From Blastobasis lacticolella (Eukaryota > Arthropoda > Insecta > Lepidoptera > Blastobasidae), in assembly GCA_905147135.1 (NCBI GenBank), contig LR990051.1:15467115-15531114 (forward strand): a DNA stretch of 64,000 nt, given 5' to 3'. Numbering within the stretch: the first letter of the stretch is position 1; each line of letters begins with the position of its first letter. Below the pieces are notes generated by a model. That model worked only from the letters and a program-made list of their open reading frames with translations, was not told the origin of the DNA and made no database searches. Position numbers and translations under genes: made by a program. Positions 1-10,822 of the stretch are shown piece by piece.

Positions 1-68
1 CAACCCTAATAATACACAATTGGATATTATACTTGACACATTCGTTACTATTTTTCCCTATGGGTCTG

Positions 69-115
69 TGGGGAACACATAATAACGACCTGATGTACAT
101 ACCTATAAAATAATT
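69..115 (+). repeat. Truncated 5' LTR of the CsRn1-like gypsy element
   Basis: The sequence starting TGGGGAACACATAATAACGA is found again at 2375, at the start of the full 3' LTR of the same element. Similarity stops after about 45 bp, so the rest of this LTR, the primer-binding site and gag have been deleted or replaced before pol begins near 256. The 140 bp up to pol hold nothing I recognise. Confidence 0.7.
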
Positions 116-255
116 TACTTAAATATATGATATACTAATATCTGCGTAATATCGGTGTAATGTTAATTAATTGAGAATGTCAAAGGGTTGAGGATAATGA
201 GATACAGACATAACAGTTGTTCCAACTGCCTGTCTGTTCAGAAATAATAATAATG

Positions 256-2340
256 TCTCCGAAACGCAGCCCAAACATTCCAGCGATTCGTGGACGAGCT
301 TACCAGGGGATTAGATTTTTGTTACGCCTATCTCGACGACTTCCTCATTTTCTCTCGTGATCATGAAGAACACGAAGAACATCTACGACAAGTCTTCAGA
401 CGATTGAGGGACTACAGTATGGTTATCAACACCGGCAAATGTATTTTTGGAGCATCTCAGGTCGACTTTCTTGGATACACCATCGATGCCTGTGGAATCA
501 AACCGCTTGACACCAAGGTGCAAGCAATACAGAACTTCCCCACGCCCTGAACAGTGAAGGAGTTAAGAAGATTTATGGGCATGCTTAATTTCTACCGGTG
601 GTTTATACCTAGCGCCGCCCAACAGCAGAGTTCCTTTAACTCACTATTAATCGGATAGGTAATCATCCTGTGAAGATGTCCAATGAATGTCTGGAGGCAT
701 TCCAGGCATGCAAAGATAGCTTATGCCGAGCCACATTAATGGCTTACCCTATTTACGACTGCAAGCTATCCCTTGCGAGTGACGCTTCTGATGTGGCCGT
801 AGGTGCGGTTTTACAGCAATACCAAAATGGTAATTAGCAACCGTTAGCCTTTTTCTCTAAGAAACTCAGTCCCGCTCAGCAAAAGTATTCACCGTACGAC
901 AGCGAGCTTTTGGTGATTTACGAAGCAATCAAGTATTTCCGTCACATGATTGAGGCCCGTGACTTCATCATCTTCACAGACCACAAGCCGTTGACGTTCT
1001 CTTTTTACAATAGAAAAGATAAATGTTCACCCAGGCAGTACCGTTACTTGGATTTTATCGCACAGTTCTCTACAGATATCAGACATATCACGGGGAGAGA
1101 CAACGTCGTCGCGAATACCTTGTCAAGAATCGAAGAAATACATGTGTCACCGGTGGATATCATAGGTCTCGCTAAAGCACAGAATGCAGACGACGAATTG
1201 AAATAACTTCTTCAAGTAGGATCATCACTTGCATTGTCGAAAATAACAATGCCTGATGCTACAACGAAACTGTACTGTGATACCAGCACACCAATACCAA
1301 GACCGTATGTGCCGAAAACATTTTGCAAGCAGATTTTTGACCAGCTGCACTCACTAAGTCATCCCGGCGCCAATGCGTAAGCTAAGTTAATCGGAGAGCG
1401 TTTTGTATGGCCAGGCATGCGTAAAGATACCAGAAAATGGGTTCGCTCTTGCATACCATGTCAACGAGCATCACAAGACACGTTACTTCTGCAACGGGCA
1501 ACTAAGAGATACCACGAGTCAGATTTACGCATATCCATATAGATCTGATTGGCCCATTACCACTCTCCAAAGCTAACAAGTACCTACTGCTACACCATAG
1601 TGGACAGATTTACCCGTTGGCCAGAAGTGATACCAATAAAGGATGCTACCGCCGAAACCGTGGCAACTTCACTACTTAACGCATGGATTTCTTGGTTTGG
1701 ATGCCCTCAAATTATAGTCACCGAGCGTGAGAGATAGTTCGAGTCACACCTGTTTCAACACCTCGCCAAAATATCAGGTTTTCAGCACAGACGAACTATC
1801 GCCTATCACCCATCGTGTAATGGGCTCGTGGAAAGATTACACAGACAATTAAAAGCGGCCTTGATGTGCCCGAGAATTGGACATGCACGAGAATTGGACA
1901 GAGTCCCTACCATTAGTACTCTTGGGCATTCGTTGCGCCTATAAAGAAGATTTAAAAACATTCTCGGCTTAACTCGTTTATGGCGAGACGCTAAAGTTAC
2001 CAGGAGAATTCTTCTGTCCATCTTCCACTGGTTCTTCGGATATAACGGAGTACACCACGCGCCTTCGGAAATTCGCCGAGAGCCTGAAACCAACATCCGG
2101 TTCAAGACATAGAAAGGACTCCATTTTCATCTTTAAAGACCTACTTACCACAAGCCATGTCTTTCTTCGTGAACATGTAATTACGTGCAACCCTGTAATT
2201 GATAGAGGCAACAAAATTTTCAAAATTAAACGAAAAGGGAAGATTGTTACAGTGTCCATCGATAGACTAAAACCAGCCTATACACTGATCGAGAACGACC
2301 CACAGAAAGCAACTGATCTCGGTTCGGGACGCACAGTCCG
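256..2340 (+). pseudogene. Ty3/gypsy pol remnant (CsRn1-like), RT to integrase
   Basis: Broken retrotransposon polyprotein. It enters in the reverse transcriptase palm: the segment from 256 reads QTFQRFVDEL and GLDFCYAYLDD, where YLDD is the catalytic box, then FLGY and GIKPL up to a stop at 548. An RNase H segment (910-1206) has FTDHKPL and RQYRYLDFI. The integrase follows, with a zinc-binding H/C region (about 1340-1480), a catalytic core (1549-1737, DRFTRWPE) and AYHPSCNGLVERLHRQLKAA around 1800-1860, which holds the glutamate of the DDE triad. In-frame stops at about 548, 832, 1204, 1378, 1540 and 1735 plus frameshifts make it non-functional. The wording of the RT and integrase motifs resembles the CsRn1 clade; this clade call is from memory of the family. 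Gag and protease are missing. Confidence 0.8.
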
Positions 2341-2374
2341 ATTCCCAGATTACTATCGCTCGTGACCCGGTCTC

Positions 2375-2868
2375 TGGGGAACACATAATAACGACCTGAT
2401 GTACACCTATAAAAATATAATATACATACAATACATAAATACCAATAATAAATATCACAAACAACAATGTACCATACATATACATATACGGAGACACTAA
2501 ATAAATACTTACTTCAAGACGCAAGACGCGCTATGAAAACGTACTTCAAGATGACGTCACGCTGCGCCGCGGCCGCTTCTCTGCGTCCACGGGCCGGCCG
2601 GCGCGGGCGCCGCCGCCCGTCAGTCGAACGAACTCTGCTTTGACAACGGGACGCTACTCGATTAAGCTACCGCATACCTACCTGTGCTTTCGCTATATTG
2701 TTATTGCTGTCGTTTCCTCTCTGTTATCTTTCTTCACCTTCCTTCCATTCTGTGTATTGCTTTGGAATTGTGCTTGTGTAAAGAATAAATTGTGTACGAA
2801 CACTTATTGGCTTACTTACTTGGAATTACCTACTCGTGCGCAACCGTCCACACGAAACGACACAACAG
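2375..2868 (+). repeat. 3' LTR of the CsRn1-like gypsy element
   Basis: It begins with the TGGGGAACACAT block shared with position 69 and follows the end of integrase directly, as a 3' LTR should. It probably ends in CACAACA near 2867. A polyadenylation signal AATAAA lies at about 2786. Positions 2555-2630 form a very GC- and CpG-rich patch, unlike the AT-rich surroundings, which may be promoter or leader sequence. A hydrophobic 126-codon frame at 2640-3020 runs across the LTR end and is probably not a gene. Confidence 0.6.
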
Positions 2869-3467
2869 CAGGTACGGAATTCATTTCATACACCATACCT
2901 ACAGGTCTTTTATGCGGATGTTGTGTTGAAAATGCTGCAGATAAAAGTGAGTTACGCATTAAGGAGATTCTCTGGTCATTGCTAAAAATGTATTCGCTAG
3001 GGAGGATTTTGAAGAAATAAACACTTGGTCCGGCTTGCACCAAATTCTTAGATTATAGTTTAAAGTAACTTTAAATTTTATGTTTAGGTATCATAAGCCC
3101 TTGATTAGTCGTGTATTTATCGTAACGCATTAATGTACTACTAATTAAGTCGCATGGGGTTCCTGAGTACCTCAAAGTTAAACAGTGTACAAAACACTTA
3201 ACAATTTGTTTTTTCAATTTTTTTTATTATATTAATTAATAATAATTAATTAAGAAATATTCACTTATGTCCCAAAACTTAAATTTAGACTCCAGGAACT
3301 AAAATTGTACTATTTGACATGAAATCACAAACAAAAAAAAATAGTAAAATAAACAGACATCTATTTTTTTTTCTTTTTTTTTTGGTATTATTACCGATTA
3401 AAAATATAACATTAATTTTGGATCGCTGGGGCCCAAAATGGTCCAAATGGTTAGGAAAAACAAAGTG
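2869..3467. other. Non-coding AT-rich stretch
   Basis: No recognisable gene. It contains poly-A/T runs and AT-rich filler between the gypsy LTR and the SINE tail. Short frames overlap on both strands without family motifs. Confidence 0.5.
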
Positions 3468-3663
3468 GCCAAACCTGCACATTCAGGCGACTGAATGTGC
3501 TACCATGATCCAATCAGGTTCCCTGTTAATAGGGTCATGGATATCAGACGGCAGTCTCTCCACTATAACTACCTGATCTGCCAAATCCTAAATCATTATC
3601 AAGACGGACCCCAGGCCCTCGCGCGAGATCACAATCGGGACATTAACGCCAAGATGACCCTAC
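3468..3663 (+). mobile_element. 5'-truncated SINE tail (copy 1 of family SINE-A)
   Basis: About 195 bp matching the 3' body of the SINE at 10823-11215 and, inverted, that at 14218-14540. Shared blocks are TGCACATTCAGGCGACTGAA, the ATCCAATC block and the ending that reads ATTAACGCC then AGATGACC. The tRNA-like head is absent here. Confidence 0.7.
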
Positions 3664-3794
3664 CTGCTCCTAAATAGTCAGCAGTTTCTGTTACATAGTA
3701 GGGCGTGGGGTGTTAATCAAGAACTCTGCAGGCGACATTAAAGTATGCAGCTGCGGCAAACTAAAACGACTTAGACACTAACCAAGTGACTAAG

Positions 3795-3997
3795 TGTACA
3801 ATACGTAACTTATATAGTTCTCACAACGTCCACTAGATGGCGCTGTACAATATTTCTACATCGCGGTAACGAATATGCGGCAAGAATTGATGAGGTTGCT
3901 TGTGTTAAATTTTTTATTATACCTTTTTTGATACCACATAGAACCAGGTTTTATTTCTAGTAATCCTAAGAATCTAGATCATTAGGAGGTTTTTACA
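3795..3997 (+). repeat. BEL/Pao 5' LTR
   Basis: 203 bp, TGTACAATACG to GGTTTTTACA, matching 10498-10700 except for two substitutions. Preceded by CTAAG, the target duplication. Confidence 0.95.
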
Positions 3998-4012
3998 TGG
4001 TCCTTCGATTTG
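3998..4012 (+). other. Primer-binding site of the BEL/Pao element
   Basis: TGGTCCTTCGA starts at the first base after the 5' LTR. TGG complements the CCA end of a tRNA, so this is the expected tRNA primer site; the primer tRNA would end in TCGAAGGACCA. I did not identify that tRNA. Confidence 0.75.
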
Positions 4013-4174
4013 ACATGCTGAGTGGGTACCATTTGCGCTAGCCGCTGCGGCACCGACAGTGTCATGGGAGACTACATATTGTCTTAATTAAGATATTTTA
4101 AATGTTAATGTGTCCTTTGTATGTAATTGTAACTGTTATTGTGTCGTGGTGTGCTATGTGTAATAAATGTATTT

Positions 4175-4211
<37 letters not shown>

Positions 4212-4212
4212 T
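4013..4212 (+). mobile_element. LINE 3' end with (TTTC)n tail inside the BEL leader
   Basis: Nearly identical to 41547-41725 in a different context. It holds the last codons of a LINE ORF in one frame (AEWVPFALAAAAPTVSWETT minus one change), a short 3' UTR with AATAAA, and a TTTC microsatellite at about 4177-4209 as tail. It is 5'-truncated, as is usual for target-primed reverse transcription. It lies between primer-binding site and gag, so it either entered this BEL copy after integration or was carried with its RNA. Confidence 0.75.
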
Positions 4213-4891
4213 ATTAGCCGGTACTAGTGGCAAATTTTTTTTAATTAGCGACTTGCTAGGGTAGTCGCTAGGGGATCAGGGGTTCAGGCTGAACTTCAGA
4301 CGGGGCTTGGAGCAAGCGGGATCCGTCAGGAACAGGAGTTAGCTGCAGGGCTATACTTCAGACAGCTACTGAGGAGTGCTGTCAGGTTTTCGTCGCCATA
4401 AGTGCATCAGCAAGGTTGGTGCAAGGAGGGAGCTGGTCCTCATCATCGCTACTTCGGAGCCTGGAGGAAGGAATCGGGTCTTCGGTGACGTCGGCAGCGA
4501 GAAACGCAGTGGTGACGTAGTGTGGGTGATAAACCGTGAGTGACATTTCAAGTTAATTTCAACCTTAAGTGCATGAAGAGATTAACATAGAAGAAAAATT
4601 CAAAATCGGAACTTAGAAAAATTTCATTAGTTTGGACTTATAATTTTAAAGTGAATTTTAGACTTAGTTAAATAAATTGTAGTTTAGACTTAGAATAATT
4701 TGAACAAAATTGAAAATACGGGGAATCCATGCCCAATTTTTTACTGATTTGTAACAAGTTTAAACACTTAGAAATATTTTAAATTTTCAACTTCTAGTTT
4801 CAAATTATCCTAAGTGTCTGTGCTTTACAGTAATCTGTTGTACTTATGTTTTAAGGCTTAACTATACACATAGTGTACAAAACTTGTAAAA

Positions 4892-7800
4892 ATGAGTTCG
4901 GAATATGATACCGATCGTATTAATCGATTGTTAAACTTTCAAATGGATTTATTTACTCGCATGAAAAAGGCTAGAGTTAATTACGCAAAAAGTCCAAAAG
5001 ATCGTATCACAAAAGAGTATCTAGACGGCAGGCTTGAAAGTCTAGATCAACTTTGGTTCGAATTTTTAGCGGGTCATAAGGAACTAATGCGTAATGTAAA
5101 CACTAAGGTAATGTTAGCTACTGAGTATATTGGAAAAGAGGTATATGATGAAGCAGAAGAAATATATGCACAATACAAATGTGAATTGAAAACTAAGATA
5201 ACGTTGTTTTGTGTCGGTAGTGCAACTAATGCACCATCAATGGACACGCAAATGCGTAGCTCGAATGTAGACAAGTGTCAAGTGCAGCTTCCAAAGATAA
5301 ATATTCCTATATTTTCGGGCTTATATTCAGAGTGGTGCACATTTCGCGATTTGTTTAAATCTCTTATACATACTAACGTTTCACTTGATAATGTCCAAAA
5401 ATTGCACTATTTGAAGGGATATTTGTCTGGAGAGGCTGAACAACTTTTGCGACATATTCCTATATCCGCTGTTAACTATGATAGATGTTGGAAATTGTTG
5501 GCAGAACGTTACAACAACAAAAAGTATTTGTGTCATAACACTTTAAAAAGATTATTTAGTCAGAGGAATATTGTTAATGAGTCGGCTAACAGTCTGAAAG
5601 AGTTAATAGACACAACGAATGATTGCTTATCGAGTTTACAAAACCTAGGTATACAGGTAGAAAGCTGGGACGTTGTAATTATTCATATTTTAACCCTGAA
5701 GTTGGATCCGGAATCTAGACGTCAAATGGAGTTTTCCGTAACAAACAATAACTCCTCCGATGAATTACCAACTTATAAACAATTAAAGGAATTTATTACA
5801 AATCGCTATCGGGCAATTGAATTTCTAGATCCTCGGTCCGTTATTAGAAACCAGGGACACCAGCAATGGCCAAAAGGTCAGGGTTCTACTGTAAACAAGA
5901 TACAGACCCATCATGTAACAAATGTTAAATGTACGTTCTGCTCGGAGCAACACACACTTGGTTCTTGCAAAGACTTTGGAAAAAGATCTGTAGAGTCTCG
6001 GCGTGATTTCGTTATGACGAACAACATTTGTTTTAACTGTTTAGGAGTCAATCACTCTGCCAAGGCTTGCACTGTTAAATTAAGGTGTAGAGTATGCAAA
6101 AGAAAGCACCATTCGCTTTTGCATCCTGATATAAAGTCAGATTCTAAGGATAAAGACGCGCACAATTTAGATGGAACTAATACTAAGAATAATAAATTGG
6201 ATACGTCCGCGTCTGTGGTATCATGTTATTCGTCTGGAGAAGTATATAAGTCTGGTCAAGTTTTGTTAGCGACGGCTGTGGTAAGCGCTACATCTGGGAG
6301 AGGCAATAGGCATCTACTGCGTGCTTTGCTAGATCAGGGATCGCAGTCGTCATTTGTAACGGAAGATACGGTGCAGTCTCTAGGTTTGAAGAAAATACCT
6401 GTAAATGGTCAGATTTCAGGTTTGGGCGGAAACAAAACGGTTAATTCTAAAGCAATTGTGTTTATTAAAGTTCATTCTAGAATCGATCCAAATTTCGTTA
6501 TTAATGTAAAGGCTCATGTCTTAAGATCCATCACTTCTCTTTTGCCATCTAATAAAATGCAATTATTAGATTGGGCGGAGCTGAAGGATTTAGAATTAGC
6601 GGATCCTGAATACCATACACCAAGTCGAATTGACTTGCTTTTAGGTGCCGAGGTGTATGGAACAATTCTTAGAGACGGAGTCAAACGGAGTCCATTTGGT
6701 TCACCGATTGCTCAGTCTACCAAATTAGGCTGGGTTTTATCTGGTGCGGTTATTAAAACAACCAGTGGCTCTGAGAGTATAAGGGTACTGCATTGCCGTA
6801 CTGATGATAACGATTTATTAAGGAAATTTTGGGAGATCGAATCAGATATTAAACTACCAAGGGAACAATTATATACGGCCGATGAAAAACGCTGTGAGGA
6901 TTTTTATAATAAAACGACATGTAGAGATAGTGATGGGAGGTATGTGGTATGTTTGCCATGTAAAGCAGATAATCCACAAGTATCTAATTCCTATGCTATC
7001 GCTGAAAGAAGACTGAAGTCACTAGAAAACAGACTGAAAAAAGATGAAGATTTAAAAACAAAATATAAGGAAGTTTTAGCCGAATATTTACAGCTAAACC
7101 ACATGGAGTTGGTGCCGGAAAATGAGATAAATAGCATAAAAGCTATTTACCTACCACACCATGCTGTCGTACGTAATGATAAGGATACGACAAAGGTTCG
7201 TGTAGTCTATGATGCTTCGCAAAAAGGGAGCAATGGAATGTCTCTCAACGATAATTTACTTGTCGGTCCTACTCTACAATCAGATTTACGACACCTAATA
7301 ATTCGTTGGCGAAGCCATCCTATCTGTCTTACCGCAGATTTGATTAAGATGTATAGGCAAGTTCGAGTTAGTCCTAAAGATGTTGACTTACAAAGAATTC
7401 TTTGGAGAGAGGATCCTAGGTCGGAAATTAAGCATTATAGATTGCTGACTGTCACGTTTGGAACATCATGCGCTCCTTATTTAGCTGTAAAATCCTTACA
7501 CAGAGTAGCTCAGGATGAAGGTCAAAACTTTCCGTTGGCGGCTGGTAGAGTTATTAAGGACTTCTATATGGATGACTTATTAACAGGTTGTCAGTCTAAA
7601 GGTGAAGCTATTTCATTATATAGAGAGATGAATGAATTATTAAAGAAAGCTGGGTTTGAAACGCAGAAATGGACAAGCAATTGTAATGAGGTGGTAAATG
7701 AAATAAAATGTATAGAGAGCAAAGGAATAAATAGTCAGGTGCAAGAAACCGAAAATCTAAAGATAAAAACGGACGAAATAGTTAAAATAGTAGGCCTTAT

Positions 7801-10147
7801 TTGGAACCGAAACGATGATTCTTTCCGATACGTTGTGAATATTCCTGAATTGCCACGGCCAGTTACTAAGAGGACAATCATATCCAATATTTGCAGACTC
7901 TACGATCCTTTGGGATGGGTAGCACCATGTATAATTGTGTCTAAAATAATTATACAAAAGCTCTGGCTAGCAGGTCTTGGTTGGGACGAGGCAGTTCCGG
8001 ACAATTTATTGGAAGAGTGGGTTAGTTATCGAGAGGAGCTTAAAAGGCTATGCGAAGTAAGGATTCCACGATGGATGTCTACAACAATGACAGATCGTCA
8101 TGTGGAACTCCACGGCTTTAGCGACGCGTCAAAAGCAGCTTATGCAGCGGTAGTTTACGCTCGTGTTATCGACACTGAGGGGAGGATACATGTAGCTTTA
8201 ATCTCTGCCAAAACTAAGGTAGCCCCAGTAAAACAAGTGTCGATCCCACGATTGGAACTTTGTGGAGCTGTGTTGTTGGTACGGCTAATGATGGAAATGT
8301 CTACTACTTTGAACGCGGGAAAACCAAACTTACATGCATGGTGCGACTCTACAGTGGTCTTGGCTTGGCTAAACAGTCACCCCAGTCGGTGGAAAGTGTT
8401 TGTAGCCAATAGGGTGTCAGAAATCCTAACTAGTTTAGATTCCCACCACTGGTGTCACATTTCTTCGGGTGAGAATGCTGCCGACAGCGCCTCGCGTGGG
8501 CAACAACCATCTGAATTTGTCAAAAGTGATATGTGGTTTAGTGGCCCAGAGTTTCTGCACGAACCAACAATCAAATACGAGAAGACGGAAATTGCTGCCA
8601 CGGAGCTAGAGGTGGCCAAGGTCCATCATGTAACTGTGAACGAAGTATTTTGGGATAAATATTCTTCTTTAACTAGATTGACGCGTGTGGTTGCTTATTG
8701 TCGTAGGTTTGTACACAATTCCAGGCGGCAAATGGCAGATCGATTTAAAGGTTATCTATCTAGTAAAGAACTGCTAGATGCATTGAATTTGTGTATCAAA
8801 CAATGCCAAATGGAGCATTTCTCTGAAGAAATACATTTTATTAAGAAAAAAGAAAATCTTCCCAAAGGCAGCAGCATTCGACCGCTGAACCCTATCGTCG
8901 ACAATGATGATATTTTGAGAGTTGGTGGGCGCTTGGAGCATTCTACGCTGAGTTTCAGTAGAAAACATCCAATTATAATTCCCAAGAAATCACATCTTAC
9001 TGAATTGATTATAACTGATGCACACAAGCAAACGTTACATGGAGGTCCCCAATTAATGTTAAGCTATTTACAGGCTAAGTACTGGATTTTAAGTGCTAAA
9101 CAATTAGTTAAGACACATTTCCGAAGATGTGTCATTTGTATTAAAAACTCACCACCTAAAGCTTCACAGCTTATGGGCCAATTGCCTACCTCCAGAGTGA
9201 CGCCAAATAGAGCATTCAAATGCAGTGGTGTTGATTACGCGGGTCCCATTCAGATAAGAACGTCTAAAGGACGCGGTAATAAATCCCATAAGGGATATAT
9301 CTGTTTATTTGTCTGCATGGTGACGCGTGCTATCCACCTAGAAGCTGTCACAGATCTCACTTCGGAAGGATTTATGCAAGCCTTCAAAAGATTTGTTTCG
9401 AGACGAGGTTACTGTTCCGACTTATGGAGTGACAACGGAACGAACTTTGTAGGTGCAGCGTCGGAACTAAAACGGTTATTTGCTGATGAGCAAAATTCAA
9501 TGGTGAATGAAGTAGCTGAAGCATTATCTACCAACGGCTGCCAGTGGCATTTCATTCCTGCTCAGTCGCCTAATTTCGGTGGTTTATGGGAGGCTGGGGT
9601 GAAATCTGTGAAGTATCACATAAAACGTATTATAGGCCAGTCTACCCTGACGTTTGAGGAGATATCCACTGTTTTAGCGCAGATTGAGGCTTGTCTCAAT
9701 TCGAGACCACAAATGGTACTCAACAGCAATGATGACGGGTTCACGGTTCTTACCCCGGGGCATTTTGTTGTTGGCGAACCTCTGGTTACACCACCTGATC
9801 GCAACTACGAGACATCCAACGTAGGTTCTTTGAGAAGGTGGCAGTATACACAGAGAATGCTGCAGGATTTTTGGCGCTTGTGGTCCCGGGAGTATTTAAC
9901 AAAATACTACAATAGATACCGATGGTCAGGTCAGACCCCTCAACCCAAATTGGACGACATAGTCGTGGTAAAAGAGGACTCGTTGCCACCTTGCAGATGG
10001 TTGTATGGTAGAGTGATTGCCACTCATCCTGGAGCAGACAGTATAGTTCGCGTTGTTACTTTAAAAACAAAAAGTGGTACAATGAAAAGACCAGTATCCA
10101 AGTTGTGTTTGCTTCCAGTAACAGATACTAGTTTAGTTAATAATTAA
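4892..10147 (+). CDS. BEL/Pao Gag-Pol polyprotein, intact
   Basis: A single 1751-residue frame encoding structural and enzymatic proteins of a BEL/Pao retrotransposon. Domains in order: N-terminal gag with the Pao gag block from about residue 133 (LPKINIPIFSG, then LHYLKGYLSGEA); three cysteine/histidine clusters (CTFCSEQHTLGSC near 347, CFNCLGVNHSAKAC near 379, CRVCKRKHHSLLH near 399); an aspartic protease with LLDQGSQSSF near 480; reverse transcriptase with the FYMDD box near 891-895; RNase H starting GFSDAS near 1075; an integrase zinc region beginning HGGP near 1383; the integrase core with D1448, D1514 and E1567; and the C-terminal domain typical of Pao elements, with PCRWLYGRV. All key residues are present. 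The ATG at 4892 opens the frame and precedes the first gag motif by a normal distance. The length agrees with full Pao-type polyproteins, so it could be active. Confidence 0.95.
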   Translation: MSSEYDTDRINRLLNFQMDLFTRMKKARVNYAKSPKDRITKEYLDGRLESLDQLWFEFLAGHKELMRNVNTKVMLATEYIGKEVYDEAEEIYAQYKCELKTKITLFCVGSATNAPSMDTQMRSSNVDKCQVQLPKINIPIFSGLYSEWCTFRDLFKSLIHTNVSLDNVQKLHYLKGYLSGEAEQLLRHIPISAVNYDRCWKLLAERYNNKKYLCHNTLKRLFSQRNIVNESANSLKELIDTTNDCLSSLQNLGIQVESWDVVIIHILTLKLDPESRRQMEFSVTNNNSSDELPTYKQLKEFITNRYRAIEFLDPRSVIRNQGHQQWPKGQGSTVNKIQTHHVTNVKCTFCSEQHTLGSCKDFGKRSVESRRDFVMTNNICFNCLGVNHSAKACTVKLRCRVCKRKHHSLLHPDIKSDSKDKDAHNLDGTNTKNNKLDTSASVVSCYSSGEVYKSGQVLLATAVVSATSGRGNRHLLRALLDQGSQSSFVTEDTVQSLGLKKIPVNGQISGLGGNKTVNSKAIVFIKVHSRIDPNFVINVKAHVLRSITSLLPSNKMQLLDWAELKDLELADPEYHTPSRIDLLLGAEVYGTILRDGVKRSPFGSPIAQSTKLGWVLSGAVIKTTSGSESIRVLHCRTDDNDLLRKFWEIESDIKLPREQLYTADEKRCEDFYNKTTCRDSDGRYVVCLPCKADNPQVSNSYAIAERRLKSLENRLKKDEDLKTKYKEVLAEYLQLNHMELVPENEINSIKAIYLPHHAVVRNDKDTTKVRVVYDASQKGSNGMSLNDNLLVGPTLQSDLRHLIIRWRSHPICLTADLIKMYRQVRVSPKDVDLQRILWREDPRSEIKHYRLLTVTFGTSCAPYLAVKSLHRVAQDEGQNFPLAAGRVIKDFYMDDLLTGCQSKGEAISLYREMNELLKKAGFETQKWTSNCNEVVNEIKCIESKGINSQVQETENLKIKTDEIVKIVGLIWNRNDDSFRYVVNIPELPRPVTKRTIISNICRLYDPLGWVAPCIIVSKIIIQKLWLAGLGWDEAVPDNLLEEWVSYREELKRLCEVRIPRWMSTTMTDRHVELHGFSDASKAAYAAVVYARVIDTEGRIHVALISAKTKVAPVKQVSIPRLELCGAVLLVRLMMEMSTTLNAGKPNLHAWCDSTVVLAWLNSHPSRWKVFVANRVSEILTSLDSHHWCHISSGENAADSASRGQQPSEFVKSDMWFSGPEFLHEPTIKYEKTEIAATELEVAKVHHVTVNEVFWDKYSSLTRLTRVVAYCRRFVHNSRRQMADRFKGYLSSKELLDALNLCIKQCQMEHFSEEIHFIKKKENLPKGSSIRPLNPIVDNDDILRVGGRLEHSTLSFSRKHPIIIPKKSHLTELIITDAHKQTLHGGPQLMLSYLQAKYWILSAKQLVKTHFRRCVICIKNSPPKASQLMGQLPTSRVTPNRAFKCSGVDYAGPIQIRTSKGRGNKSHKGYICLFVCMVTRAIHLEAVTDLTSEGFMQAFKRFVSRRGYCSDLWSDNGTNFVGAASELKRLFADEQNSMVNEVAEALSTNGCQWHFIPAQSPNFGGLWEAGVKSVKYHIKRIIGQSTLTFEEISTVLAQIEACLNSRPQMVLNSNDDGFTVLTPGHFVVGEPLVTPPDRNYETSNVGSLRRWQYTQRMLQDFWRLWSREYLTKYYNRYRWSGQTPQPKLDDIVVVKEDSLPPCRWLYGRVIATHPGADSIVRVVTLKTKSGTMKRPVSKLCLLPVTDTSLVNN

Positions 10148-10497
10148 GTTATTTGTTTATTAATTAAACTCTGATTTATTTTACAATGAAATGCATGTAC
10201 ATATTTTAAATGGATGAATCAATTTCATTATATATATTCTGTCGTGTTATACTTAATTTTAATTTTAATGTTTTTAAGTTTTAATGAAATAGGATTGTTT
10301 TAAAAAAATTTAAGCTGTAAATTTGTTCGAAATCAATTTATTGTATTTGTAATTTTTAAATTGTATTAACTACAATAGATAATGCAAGTCAAACTCTGTC
10401 ATTTGTTACCTAATTTGGGCCTAGAGCATTCATGGTGGGCGATGTTTATGATTAAGGCCAAATATTTAGGGCTTTATTTGTCCTTGGTGGGCGATTA
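10148..10497 (+). other. BEL/Pao 3' untranslated region
   Basis: AT-rich, non-coding sequence between the pol stop and the 3' LTR. Two similar GGTGGGCGATG/GGTGGGCGATT words occur, the second directly before the LTR, probably serving as polypurine tract. There is no env frame. Confidence 0.7.
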
Positions 10498-10700
10498 TGT
10501 ACAATACGTAACTTATATAGTTCTCACAACGTCCACTAGATGGCGCTGTACAATATTTCTACATCGCGGTAACGAATATGCGGCAAGAATTGATGAGGTT
10601 GTTTGTGTTAAATTTTTTATTATACCTTTTTTGATACCACATAGAACCAGGTTTTATTTCTAGTAATCTTAAGAATCTAGATCATTAGGAGGTTTTTACA
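10498..10700 (+). repeat. BEL/Pao 3' LTR
   Basis: 203 bp, two differences from the 5' LTR. Followed directly by the CTAAG target duplication. Confidence 0.95.
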
Positions 10701-10822
10701 CTAAGTGTACGTAACTAGATTGTACGCTCTTCATAGTTTTAAACTGACACCTACTTGAAGTTCTCGATGGCTTTAAAAGCTATTATGAATGTTTACCTGT
10801 TCAACCTCCACCGTTCACCGAG

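Larger units (their letters stand above)
3790..10705 (+). mobile_element. Near-intact BEL/Pao LTR retrotransposon
   Basis: Complete element: 203-bp LTRs at 3795-3997 and 10498-10700 that start TGT and end ACA, a primer-binding site directly after the 5' LTR, one long gag-pol ORF (4892-10147), and a 5-bp target duplication CTAAG at 3790-3794 and 10701-10705. Five-base duplications are usual for BEL/Pao. The two LTRs differ at only two positions (3899/10602 and 3966/10669, both C to T), about 1 percent. Low divergence plus an open 1751-codon frame indicate recent insertion. The leader contains a foreign LINE tail (4013-4212). No envelope-like ORF follows pol. The segment before the 3' LTR has GGTGGGCGA as a possible short polypurine tract. 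Confidence 0.93.

Noticed and set aside
2640..3020. 126-codon plus-strand frame with a hydrophobic stretch
   Set aside because: It lies across the end of a gypsy LTR; the hydrophobic run is T-rich LTR sequence and there is no family motif.
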